From Cyanobacteria bacterium UBA1221 (GTDB lineage Bacteria; Cyanobacteriota; Vampirovibrionia; Gastranaerophilales; Gastranaerophilaceae), in NCBI GenBank assembly GCA_002309425.1, contig DBXD01000063.1, positions 7,272 to 31,819 on the forward strand: DNA of 24,548 nucleotides. The letters are read 5' to 3'. Every line of letters starts with the position of its first letter. Position 1 is the first letter of the stretch. Below are positions 18,301 to 23,480 of this stretch, one piece after another. Position numbers and translations under genes: made by a program. A model generated the notes under the pieces. That model made no database searches. It was not told where the DNA came from and was given only the letters and a program-made list of their open reading frames with translations.

Positions 18301-20506
18301 TCTGGGCGGTGCAATTTATACAAACACAAATATGACAATAGCTGATACTGATTTTGGTATTGATGAGCAAGGAAATAGTGTTGTAAATACTGATAAAAAC
18401 GGTCAGAACGATATTTATATTGATAACGGTGCGACAGTTACAATAGCGACAAATCAGACAAACAGCACTATTAACAGTGGTGTCGCAGGCGGCGGTAATA
18501 TTGATAAGACAGGAAACAACACTCTGAACTTATCAGGTAGTAACGAAGGCTTCACCGGAGATTTAAATGTTACACAGGGGAATGTTAATTATACCCAAAA
18601 CACCGAAAGCGATACATATATTACGGGTAATACGAGTATCGCCGAAGGCAGCAGTGTTACAATAAATAATGATATAAGCGACAATACTGTCGGTTCGTTT
18701 AGCGGAAGTGGAACTCTTAATAAAGAGGGTTCAAAAGATATTACTCTAAGCGGTGACAATTCAGAATTTACCGGAGATGTGAATATCAATAACGGCGGTG
18801 TAATTTATAATGCTGATAACGGTGCAACATACTTTGGCGGTAATACAAATCTTGAAGATGACGGTGAGTTGGTTGTTCAGACCAATAACGGAGCCGCAAT
18901 ATCAAATATCAACGGTACGGGTACTCTGACAAAAGAAGGTTCTGGTAATTTGACTTTAGGCGGTGATAATTCAGGATTTACCGGTGACCTTGATATGCTG
19001 GGCGGAGCTTTGAGTATCGCTGCAGGTGCTAATACCGGTAAGATTAATAACGGAACTTTTGCAGACGGTACGTCAATTAATCTTCAGAATACATCAGTCG
19101 TACATAATCCCGACGGTACTTATACTACCGATCCGAATCCTGCAAGCCTTGAAACTTTAAGTTTTAATAACCTTGTAATTAACGGAAAAGTAAACTTTAA
19201 TATAGATGTTGATTTGGAAAACGGAAATGCAGATAATATTCAGGCTGACAATGTAAGAGGTGACGGATATTTATCCATTGGCCGTGGCGGTTTGAATGTA
19301 GTAACGGATGCTTTACTGAAGAATACCGAAGTTCAGATTGCATCAGGTGCTTTGGCTGAGGGTGATTATATAAGACTTGAGCCGGATGCTCAGAGTGTAA
19401 TGGGCCCGATACAACGGTACAGCGTAAATTATAGCGGCGGTACATTGTCATTTGCGGCACAAAGTAATTCATTTAACCCTGCTGTAATGGCAAGTTCGGT
19501 TGCAACCCAGGTTGGCGGATTCTTAACACAATCTCAAACGTTGCAGGACGGTTTCTTCCATATGAACAGGTATACGAAATATACCCGTGCTGACAGAATG
19601 GCTGCTGAAAATGCAAACAAATATGCGATTGAATCCGGCGAAATGCCTTTGCAGGATGCACATTTGCCGGAAGTTTCTCAGGGCATGTGGGTTAAGCCTT
19701 ATGCAACATTTGAAAAAGTCAATTTGCGCGGCGGATACAAAGTTGAAAACTTTGCATACGGAACGTTATACGGCGGTGATAATGATATGGTTGATATGGG
19801 CAGCGGTTGGAAAGGTGTTCTGTCTGCGTTTGTCGGATATAACGGCAACCATATGAATTATAACGGTATAAGCATGGATATGCAGGGCGGAACCGCAGGT
19901 GCTACAGGCACTTTATACAAAGGTAATTTCTTTACAGGTTTGACGATATCCGCAGGAGCAAGTGCCGGTCAGGCATATACTCAGTATGGTACGGATAATT
20001 TCTCAATGCTAACTGCCGGTATCGCAAACAAGACCGGTTATAACTGGGAAATCAACGGTGGCAAGCTGATAATTCAGCCGTCATTATTCACGGGTTACAC
20101 TTTTGTAAATACTTTTGATTATACAAATGCGGCAGGTGTCAGAATTGATTCCGACCCGTTACATGCAATCCAGATTATTCCTGGAGTTAAAGTTATCGGA
20201 AATCTTGGAAACGGATGGCAGCCGTACGCAGGTGTTGATATGGTATGGAACATAATGGACAGCAACAAAGTTATGGCAAACGATGTCAAACTTCCTCAAC
20301 TGTCTGTTAAACCTTATGTTCAATACGGCGTAGGTGTCCAAAAGAGCTGGGGTGAAAGATTTACCGCATTCTTCCAGACAATGTTCCGCGGCGGCGGCAG
20401 AAATGGTGTTGCTTTGACTGCTGGCTTCAGGTGGACTTTCGGTAAAGATAAGCCGCAAGACAAAAACTACGTTCCCGTAAAGAAAGTTGTTAAGGAAGCT
20501 AAATAA
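9329..20506 (+). CDS. Giant autotransporter adhesin, Pmp-like repeats
   Basis: This 3725-aa secreted protein is the largest feature in the window. Residues 1-31 are a Sec signal peptide: K-rich start, hydrophobic core, cleavage after A-Y-A. Residues about 115-560 are Pmp-type repeats alternating F-x-x-N and G-G-A-I/V, as in chlamydial polymorphic membrane proteins, and similar GGAIY blocks recur near 1340, 2000 and 2960. From about 2090 to 2670 and 3050 to 3250, beta-strand repeats of the type G-S-G-T-L-x-L-x-G-x-N-x-G-F-x-G recur (autotransporter-associated beta strand repeats). Residues about 3452-3704 form the beta-barrel, starting M-W-V-K-P-Y and ending G-F-R-W-T-F-G. A 20-residue Lys-rich tail follows the last strand. 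Few Cys and no RGD are seen. It likely acts as a surface adhesin or biofilm protein. Asn/Gly/Thr codon use differs from neighbouring genes because of the repeats. Confidence 0.93.
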   Translation: MKNKKKKNFCNLALALVATTMFVSQVPGAYADTYYPPTLDKTQAAGITAVGSGYTLSTPATSDTINVPTYDSETKELTNHEYEIGYKKTFTSSREKITDTDFQDYVYYIKDATWGGTDTVEGGGAAVRTVGAKINSIVGDFINNTSSHKWGGGVMSIKTSTINSITGDFIRNDASVENGGALNLADSTVGTVTGNFLSNHAGDPNNSEVKGGGAIYIKNSTITAFNSNFIGNSAVNGGAIYRTSGTINNINGDFINNTAVRSGGAIYSENQTGTFGNINGNFVNNVATGGTGGAIHNAAKSKITNLTGDFVNNHSANSGGAIYNEGTIETITGTNGADNKGYFEGNYTENDTVSGGAIYNTGTIGTINADFIENYAAGSGANNAQGGAIYNKGTITSINGDFEGNYANIGGAISNTGSGKITSITGSFTGNHTTNSGTGKGYGGAIFNQKTIESITADFTENYGLNRGGAISNQNGGTISTLIGNFVGNHSNAEGGAVDNSGNSSFITYITGDYIGNYSAVGGGAFKNTGILKFVSTADRGVTFTGNYVQSGSNPAESNAIYCDSSNAAVYFDANPAHAIVINDKMNTKSGTKGTIYVNFEGGTGTVEFNNSVTGYNTSLFGGTLRIGTHTYTSEESEILAGQTGLGTLPNLTVVSSPNSKTLSTIDDGIRNDYINTLTMNDDLNWGFDVDLSSLEADNISPSAMTTNSNNIIISAINVIADSNAENTYVTLTDNVAYAGLYTLSDAIADEVIEGVDNYYYVNYWDFDHWVHGTETALGVNQGVLQFTKIENTLAFQVRRNAQDKTYTMSEVENVLENLGTLNGSTLTVNGGGFAINGTDGENNSYDGITLGDGVTQSLTIDNVSSFNGFGTVAITNKANGTLTISNSTFENNTTADVDNSGTFKLSGTNSFEKIIDTSGSGSMEITSGTTTVGSLEQSILTVTAGTLANTGASTVGGGSNAGIINGGGSLTNTGTFVNNNRIINDISNSGTFTNGGSGITGNVTNSGTFINNANITGAVVNSGTLTTSANYLGSTISNTNILNLSGELAKVVGGTGETKVNSSLTLNDEASFVGTLNLNNGEVTVSNGAITSHDIGTLTGSGNLSIDLNSAAGTADSFNITNATGSGTATISAINLLGNETVIADLSDFEIQILNGGGVNLGVTQALKEAYYKSTLDNRDEPLTANVDWNKVFHVQERDLERELDVIKSDGSSVFDTLVLATTPTEWRDTAEVLGDTLDLINSYDITDAKNFNFAAADNVYELKTDLLNPDLGETKGTLNINGKQSGDSRSTIDMKSHKGFTLGNNTTELKLDKVKVTAANTTGNGAVINAISTLTDTKAEITDSVLQSNTATGNGGAIYNALAGVQDNYSGVTILNSSFISNSAVNGGAIYNAGTLDVSGTSFTSNSATGEGSAIYNTGTAKLTNSTFNSNTGNSYIYNASGGTLSLIAEQITSTAVNNHTIDNGNTAVIKNGGIMNLTANTGATLTVADTIRSVADNAKGTINTNGTVAVNDSVVNQILNVVTGQLTVGEANSAVANALQNVDLTINPNTTATINNKNIVGGTIIDKGSLNIVNAGDITISAQMSDSGIINKSGSGKASITGSADNSGFSGTVNITNGTLSFDENNAGKFFNSSATVNTDNSTLEYTAASGKTLASGSFSVLNLKNGATFDYTAGTGITNINSGFYNSVSGNNNLIFNGVNADRINLNADFNSNDTATFKNTELSLGTNTFASSIVLNDNSTLNLMNQTIANYTFANLTADNTTSLTLDVSLDSVPSADTITITNGSGVFDISQFAILYDNGLFTTEDNSKTVQVINNGDNSSVSIGASDAEINVAWSTNVYEYEVSTVKSSGSDYYDSLKFKGVSVSNPNSLKAMNNYISSIGTNNVRGFTVVSGSSTYHIGEDLGKTEYGTFTVNGASKDESIISGLRAEGDWTSVGTNGSMFELTDTQGTTFNLNNVTLQDAKVTGRGGSAIYSTSANSVINIDNVNINNNESTGNGGAIDIESANSVTISGADFAGNKSTGGLGGAIYTNTNMTITDSNFGVGTLNTDKNGQNDIYINGTGTVLTFSTSENTISAINSGLAGNGTFLKTGDGTLNLGGSNAGLSGALALAAGTVNYMADDANDTFAGGSVQIAQGATLVMDISNAAGVPAQSLNNVDGYTSGQNKTSGSVIKAGAGTLNLGGDNSGFTGTAAIKGGSLAYVADDANDRYFGGSTVIGDTENPNNTANLTLNIGNVANQTVSNISSVTTTVNNKHTITKTGAGDIVLSGDNSGFYGQTTIDAGSIIYKPETSNDKYFSGNTVINTNGTLETQITSAIANQTIGNISGNGSFVINNEYTDADTQGRVQLVGTNNNFTGLTDIKSGILAYTNNNGTFVSGNIQIDANGTLEYTAESNADFTNNLVVNGTSANGTFQKLGSGTLTVKGDESAFAGKVDIEAGTLAYNTNNGKLFGTGSTYEISDGATLDITTNSDTDTVTIQNVSSEGSNNTAAINKNGKGTMTLNGDNSDYNGNLNIIGGNVSFENKADGSNSYIAGNTIISSGAALDYIAAAAGTLTNVSGAGTLNKSGSANLIFNETDNTNFSGTANVADGTLVVQGADNAADFGFSTVISGGILDYTAGTEANLTIGGSKVTFAENSSGSANFTGQGVDSTTFTLGSISNMNANTTVSVSNSTLKLSQTDYSAGKYTISNSIIDLVNDGTETITFGDLTVSGTTKLNIDVDLGPLSDTPASDVLNVNSGSGTVSIALNSINVLNANNNNDDGVSQPYTINVITGNNNLVLSKEDSVTYWSTDVYEYLVDITDDKKGIIMDAISAADNNSLKKMNNYVGNRGFQFTQNDENPYIIAESLGETGSGTFNVVGTGSTVVSGEDANGDAANSFFEVVNDTDLTVQDLTITKAAGDEGSALLVNNDDANVDLSNVNITNSESTGDGGAISNKDSDTFSISGGTFSGNSAGGNGGVLNNTSDGTTTIQNIIAYDNQSTGGLGGAIYTNTNMTIADTDFGIDEQGNSVVNTDKNGQNDIYIDNGATVTIATNQTNSTINSGVAGGGNIDKTGNNTLNLSGSNEGFTGDLNVTQGNVNYTQNTESDTYITGNTSIAEGSSVTINNDISDNTVGSFSGSGTLNKEGSKDITLSGDNSEFTGDVNINNGGVIYNADNGATYFGGNTNLEDDGELVVQTNNGAAISNINGTGTLTKEGSGNLTLGGDNSGFTGDLDMLGGALSIAAGANTGKINNGTFADGTSINLQNTSVVHNPDGTYTTDPNPASLETLSFNNLVINGKVNFNIDVDLENGNADNIQADNVRGDGYLSIGRGGLNVVTDALLKNTEVQIASGALAEGDYIRLEPDAQSVMGPIQRYSVNYSGGTLSFAAQSNSFNPAVMASSVATQVGGFLTQSQTLQDGFFHMNRYTKYTRADRMAAENANKYAIESGEMPLQDAHLPEVSQGMWVKPYATFEKVNLRGGYKVENFAYGTLYGGDNDMVDMGSGWKGVLSAFVGYNGNHMNYNGISMDMQGGTAGATGTLYKGNFFTGLTISAGASAGQAYTQYGTDNFSMLTAGIANKTGYNWEINGGKLIIQPSLFTGYTFVNTFDYTNAAGVRIDSDPLHAIQIIPGVKVIGNLGNGWQPYAGVDMVWNIMDSNKVMANDVKLPQLSVKPYVQYGVGVQKSWGERFTAFFQTMFRGGGRNGVALTAGFRWTFGKDKPQDKNYVPVKKVVKEAK
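9671..11020 (+). repeat. Pmp-like GGAI/FxxN repeat block in the passenger
   Basis: Roughly twelve units of 30-45 residues each contain F-x-x-N followed by a G-G-A-I-Y or G-G-A-V/F motif. At DNA level the GGTGGTGC or GGCGGTGC core recurs. The units diverge in sequence, so they are old repeats, not recent copies. They would build a right-handed beta-helix. Confidence 0.8.
15404..15520 (+). repeat. Near-identical passenger duplication, copy A
   Basis: This 39-codon block (residues 2026-2064) starts S-T-G-G-L-G-G-A-I-Y-T-N-T-N and ends T-D-K-N-G-Q-N-D-I-Y-I. It matches copy B at 18290-18421 almost residue for residue, apart from a 5-residue insertion in B and a few changes. This shows a segmental duplication inside the gene. 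Confidence 0.8.
18290..18421 (+). repeat. Near-identical passenger duplication, copy B
   Basis: This 44-codon block (residues 2988-3031) is the partner of copy A at 15404-15520. The flanking stretches also correspond: both are preceded by a W-S-T-(D/N)-V-Y-E-Y element and followed by the beta-strand repeats, so the duplicated unit is about 950 residues long. Confidence 0.8.
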
Positions 20507-20539
20507 TAGTAAAAGGCACTAGTGCAAATAATAGTTATT

Positions 20540-20587
20540 TGGTCGATAAGACGATAGGACGTTAAGACGATAAGTTCATTATGTGCT
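20540..20587 (+). repeat. Octamer-periodic repeat (left copy)
   Basis: This 48-nt segment reads as imperfect 8-nt steps around AGACGATA (TCGATA, AGACGATA, GGACGTTA, AGACGATA). The reverse complement of 22253-22300 aligns with it along its whole length at about three-quarters identity. Confidence 0.65.
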
Positions 20588-20627
20588 ACGCACAATTGAA
20601 ATAACCTATATGTTTGCAGAAAAGTAG

Positions 20628-20684
20628 GGTAGACTTTAACCTACCAAACCAAAATTAACATGCGGGGTACTAATAAGTGCCCCG
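20628..20684 (+). terminator. Paired hairpins downstream of the autotransporter, possible terminator
   Basis: GGTAG (20628-20632) pairs with CTACC (20641-20645). CGGGGTAC (20663-20670) pairs with GTGCCCCG (20677-20684) over a 6-nt loop, with one G-T wobble. The second stem is strong, but the T-run after it is poor (TTGGTATTT). The same two-hairpin design recurs at 21830-21893. Confidence 0.4.
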
Positions 20685-20882
20685 TTGGTATTTGTAAACT
20701 TTTGTAAAAACGATTTAAAAATGGCTGAAACTCAGTCATAATGCCTGGCAGGACATGATAGGATAGGATGGACACTGCGCAATTATTTTGGGCAGAAATT
20801 TTTTATATTAGTACGAGGAATTAAGTTATTACAAACTAAATTTTATATGGGGATTAAAATTTTTAACGGAAAGGAGTTAATT

Positions 20883-21803
20883 ATGACAACGATTACTGGG
20901 GATATACCAAAAGTTTATTCGGCTGATAAGAAATTATGGTTGGATATGTCAAGAGAAGAAGCCCTCGAAAAAGGCAGCGAAGTCCTTAAACTGTTTAATT
21001 ATGCAGACAGGAATAATGATAAAAATATAAGTCAGGATGAATTAAACAGATATAACGGACCTGTTATTATTGAAAACTATGAGACAGCAGACAAAACAAG
21101 GGTTGTTACTCAGGGCAGGCTGGATGTCAGATATGCATCATTACAGGGGGTGTCCAATAGTAGTTTGGATAATGAGGAGGAGTTTTATCCGGGACTTGAT
21201 TTAAACAAGGTCAGTAAACAAGGTATTGATGTGTTCATAGCACTTGATACAAATAAAGATAAGACATTATCAAAAGCAGAAATGGAAACTGCTGCAAAGA
21301 TACAAGATAAAATAAATGAAGCATTTGAAAAATTATCAAATGAGATAGTACAAAAAGTAAATGGACCAGCAAGCAAGGGCCTTCAGATTGGAGCCGGTGC
21401 CGCTGGTACTGTTGGTGCAATAGCATTAGGTATTTGTGCAGGTATAGAGGATGGTGTCGCTTTTGGCTTATTGGGTGGGGGTTTTGGTGCTTTAGCGGGA
21501 GCTATTGTCGGCGGTCTTATAGGAGCAGGTATTGGAATATATAATGGATGTAAAAATAAGGCTAAATATACTCCTGAGGTTATTCAAAAAACATTAGAAG
21601 AAAGTTTGGGGAATTTGAAAAATCACCCATACGCTAAATATCTTGAGAAAATAATTATGAAAAAAGTACAGGATGTATTAGAATTGGCAACCCCGATTAA
21701 AATAGTAAGTAGCGGGGATAAATCAGAGTCCCATATCTCCCCTTACACCCCTTACATCCCTTATTATTTTATATACCGTAATAATCAAAGAATGTTGCGT
21801 TGA
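20883..21803 (+). CDS. EF-hand protein with glycine-zipper membrane segment
   Basis: I start this 306-aa protein at ATG 20883 because AAAGGAG ends 6 nt before it; an in-frame ATG at 20847 lacks such a site. Residues 42-53 (D-R-N-N-D-K-N-I-S-Q-D-E) and 122-133 (D-T-N-K-D-K-T-L-S-K-A-E) are canonical 12-residue EF-hand loops with acids at positions 1, 5 and 12, so Ca2+ binding is likely. Residues about 165-220 are Gly/Ala-rich and hydrophobic, with glycine-zipper spacing (G-x3-G), fit for one or two membrane helices or a pore-like hairpin. The C-terminal 85 residues are Lys-rich and then Pro/Tyr-rich. No signal peptide is seen. The start M-T-T-I-T-G-D loosely recalls the F-x-G tags. Function is unknown; it could be membrane-associated or exported. 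It is flanked by inverted repeats. Confidence 0.8.
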   Translation: MTTITGDIPKVYSADKKLWLDMSREEALEKGSEVLKLFNYADRNNDKNISQDELNRYNGPVIIENYETADKTRVVTQGRLDVRYASLQGVSNSSLDNEEEFYPGLDLNKVSKQGIDVFIALDTNKDKTLSKAEMETAAKIQDKINEAFEKLSNEIVQKVNGPASKGLQIGAGAAGTVGAIALGICAGIEDGVAFGLLGGGFGALAGAIVGGLIGAGIGIYNGCKNKAKYTPEVIQKTLEESLGNLKNHPYAKYLEKIIMKKVQDVLELATPIKIVSSGDKSESHISPYTPYIPYYFIYRNNQRMLR

Positions 21804-21829
21804 TATTAATTAATATAAAAGAAAATTAG

Positions 21830-21893
21830 GGTAGACTTTAGTCTACCAAATAAAAATTAGATATGTAGGGTGCGCATACCTGCGCCCCTTTTT
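21830..21893 (+). terminator. Terminator-like double hairpin after the EF-hand gene
   Basis: GGTAGAC (21830-21836) pairs perfectly with GTCTACC (21841-21847) over TTTA. A second stem, GCGCA (21872-21876) with TGCGC (21881-21885), plus flanking G/C pairs, is followed by CCCTTTTT (T5 at 21889-21893), as in an intrinsic terminator. Its first arm shares AGGGTAGACTTTA with the hairpin at 20628. Confidence 0.5.
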
Positions 21894-21894
21894 C

Positions 21895-22048
21895 CATGTC
21901 ATTACGAGGGAGGCAGAAGCCTGCCGACTGACGTAATCTAGCTATTTAAAAACAAGTTTTATAAATTAGGTATCACCTAAAGTTTTTATGATTATGAATA
22001 ACCAAAACGGCTGGATTGCCACGTCGCTACGCTCCTCGCAATGACATG
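21895..22048. repeat. Palindromic MITE-like element 1
   Basis: CATGTCATTACGAGG (21895-21909) and CCTCGCAATGACATG (22034-22048) are inverted with one mismatch in 15. This is the widespread TGTCATTGCGAG type of bacterial intergenic repeat. The 154-nt element has an internal GATTGCCACGTCGCTACG next to the right end and no coding frame. Confidence 0.75.
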
Positions 22049-22066
22049 AACCGTACAAAGTTGGTA

Positions 22067-22137
22067 GGGTGGGTAAAATGAAATATGCCCACCATTGATA
22101 AAATATAATGGTGAGTATGCTTGCGCTTTACCCACCC
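22067..22137. repeat. Palindromic element 2 (GGGTGGGTAAA type)
   Basis: GGGTGGGTAAA (22067-22077) pairs perfectly with TTTACCCACCC (22127-22137). Inside it CACCATT (22090-22096) pairs with AATGGTG (22107-22113). The nested fold would form a cruciform or long RNA hairpin. It lies between the other two elements. Confidence 0.7.
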
Positions 22138-22150
22138 TTATTTTCTCATT

Positions 22151-22242
22151 TTTCATGTCATTCTGAGGGAACGAAGCGACCGAAGAATATCATAAAAATT
22201 CTATATTATGCGATATTTCGCTTCGCTCAACATGACATGAAA
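22151..22242. repeat. Palindromic MITE-like element 3 (TCATTCTGAG type)
   Basis: TTTCATGTCAT (22151-22161) and ATGACATGAAA (22232-22242) are perfect inverted 11-mers. Internal GAACGAAGCGA (22169-22179) has a counterpart TTTCGCTTCGC (22216-22226). The family is a common bacterial intergenic repeat, and a decayed half copy lies at 4318-4355. Confidence 0.75.
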
Positions 22243-22252
22243 ACTGCACGAA

Positions 22253-22300
22253 GTGCCGATAAGAACCTATCGTCTCATCGTCTTATAGTCTTAACGACTA
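22253..22300 (-). repeat. Octamer-periodic repeat (right copy, inverted)
   Basis: Read on the minus strand this starts TAGTCGTTAAGACTATAAG and continues GACGATGAGACGATAGG, the same 8-nt rhythm as the left copy at 20540-20587. The two copies point towards each other and enclose the EF-hand gene and the palindromic elements. Confidence 0.65.
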
Positions 22301-22315
22301 AATACTTAATTCAGT

Positions 22316-22344
22316 TTGCGTTGAATATTTATGGGTGGTATAAT
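22316..22344 (+). promoter_or_regulatory. Promoter of the alr-tyrA operon, nearly leaderless
   Basis: TTGCGT (22316-22321), a 17-nt spacer and a perfect TATAAT (22339-22344) with extended -10 TGG directly before it. Transcription should start about 7 nt later, near 22351, only three bases before the alr ATG. Confidence 0.65.
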
Positions 22345-22353
22345 CATTGTGTT

Positions 22354-23478
22354 ATGAGAAATATAAGGCAAACCAACGCAAATATTCACAGAGATTCATG
22401 GGTAGAGATTAATATCGGTAATCTTGCACATAATGCAAAAGAAATTCGCAAAAATGTCCCGTCAGATACGAAACTTCTTGCGGTTGTAAAAGCCGATTCT
22501 TATGGGCATGGTTCTATAATGCTTGCCCCGACGTTATTGGCATCAGGTTTTGATATGCTTGGTGTTGCGTCAATTGATGAGGGTGTAGATTTAAGGAACG
22601 CAAAAATAAATGCCGAAATTCTTGTTCTGGGTGCGGTTCCTGTTTGGGCAGTAGAAACAGCGATAGAGGAAGATATTGCGATTCCGATATTTTCTGATGC
22701 TCATATAGAAGCTTGTAAGAGAGGTTTTGAGCGTACAGGAAGAAAACCTAAAGTCCATGTGAAAATTGATACAGGCATGAACAGAATTGGTGTTTCTTAT
22801 GACAAAGCCGTAGAATTCATAAAAAAAGTTCAAAACTGTGATTTTATTGATTTAAAAGGAATTTTCACCCATCTCGCTGCAGCCGAAGAAAGAGATGAAA
22901 CCCAAATTCAGATAGACAGATGGAATGATGTAATGAATAATATTAATACTGACGGTTTGCTGTTACATATTCAAAATACCGTCGGTACGATGTGTTATGA
23001 TATTCCAAAATCTAACATGCGCCGTGTAGGGATTGCGTTGTACGGTTTGTATCCGGATTTCCCGCCGGATAATAAAGGGTTCAGACCCGATTTGAAGCAG
23101 GTTATTTCGCTAAAAGGCAGAATTGTGCATATACATGAAGCCAAAGACCACGAAGGCGTGAGTTATGGGCATACATACAGGGCAAATGGTACAAGAACAA
23201 TAGCAACAATTCCGATAGGTTATGCTGACGGTGTGTCAAGAGGTTTGTCAAACAAGATATGCGGCGTTTTGAACGGGCAAAAAGTTCCTCAGGTCGGTAA
23301 TATTACGATGGATCAAATGATGTTTGATATAACAGGTGTTAAAGCAGAATTGGGCGATGTGATTACCCTTCTTGATGAAAAAAATTCAATTGATGAGTGG
23401 GCAAGAATATTAAATACAATTAATTATGAACTGACGTGCAGATTAAAAGTACGTTTGCCAAGAGTTTATACGAGGTAA
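22354..23478 (+). CDS. alr: Alanine racemase
   Basis: This 374-aa PLP enzyme interconverts L- and D-alanine to supply D-Ala for peptidoglycan in the cytoplasm. Lys46 in V-V-K-A-D-S-Y-G-H-G is the PLP-binding lysine. Tyr271 in G-V-S-Y-G-H-T-Y is the second catalytic base. The barrel motif K-I-D-T-G-M-N-R-I-G (137-146) and the C-terminal G-N-I-T-M-D-Q (315-321) are also kept. The length is normal for the family. I start at ATG 22354, where the homology begins (W-V-E-I-N near residue 16); an upstream frame from 22108 crosses repeats and the promoter. The stop is 2 nt before the tyrA ATG, so the two are one operon. The -10 box position suggests an almost leaderless mRNA, in line with the missing Shine-Dalgarno sequence. 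Confidence 0.96.
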   Translation: MRNIRQTNANIHRDSWVEINIGNLAHNAKEIRKNVPSDTKLLAVVKADSYGHGSIMLAPTLLASGFDMLGVASIDEGVDLRNAKINAEILVLGAVPVWAVETAIEEDIAIPIFSDAHIEACKRGFERTGRKPKVHVKIDTGMNRIGVSYDKAVEFIKKVQNCDFIDLKGIFTHLAAAEERDETQIQIDRWNDVMNNINTDGLLLHIQNTVGTMCYDIPKSNMRRVGIALYGLYPDFPPDNKGFRPDLKQVISLKGRIVHIHEAKDHEGVSYGHTYRANGTRTIATIPIGYADGVSRGLSNKICGVLNGQKVPQVGNITMDQMMFDITGVKAELGDVITLLDEKNSIDEWARILNTINYELTCRLKVRLPRVYTR

Positions 23479-23480
23479 TT

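Larger units (their letters stand above)
20507..20882. other. Intergenic region after the autotransporter: repeats and hairpins, no gene
   Basis: I see no gene here. It holds the palindrome GCACTAGTGC (20516-20525), an octamer-periodic repeat (20540-20587), a small hairpin TGTGCTACGCACA (20581-20593) and the pair of stem-loops at 20628-20684. The stretch 20700-20870 has no clear promoter; TTTTATATTAG near 20803 may be part of one for the EF-hand gene. Confidence 0.6.
21804..22353. other. Repeat-rich intergenic region between EF-hand gene and alr
   Basis: This 550-nt gap has no real gene; an open frame from 22108 runs through repeat DNA into alr. In order it holds a terminator-like hairpin pair, three palindromic elements (21895-22048, 22067-22137, 22151-22242), the right copy of the octamer-periodic repeat (22253-22300) and the alr promoter. 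Confidence 0.7.

Noticed and set aside
20847..20882. Earlier ATG for the EF-hand gene
   Set aside because: AAAGGAG lies just before the later ATG at 20883 and would otherwise be coding.
22108..22353. 82-codon N-terminal extension of alanine racemase
   Set aside because: It translates palindromic repeat 3, the octamer repeat and the promoter; family homology begins only after ATG 22354.
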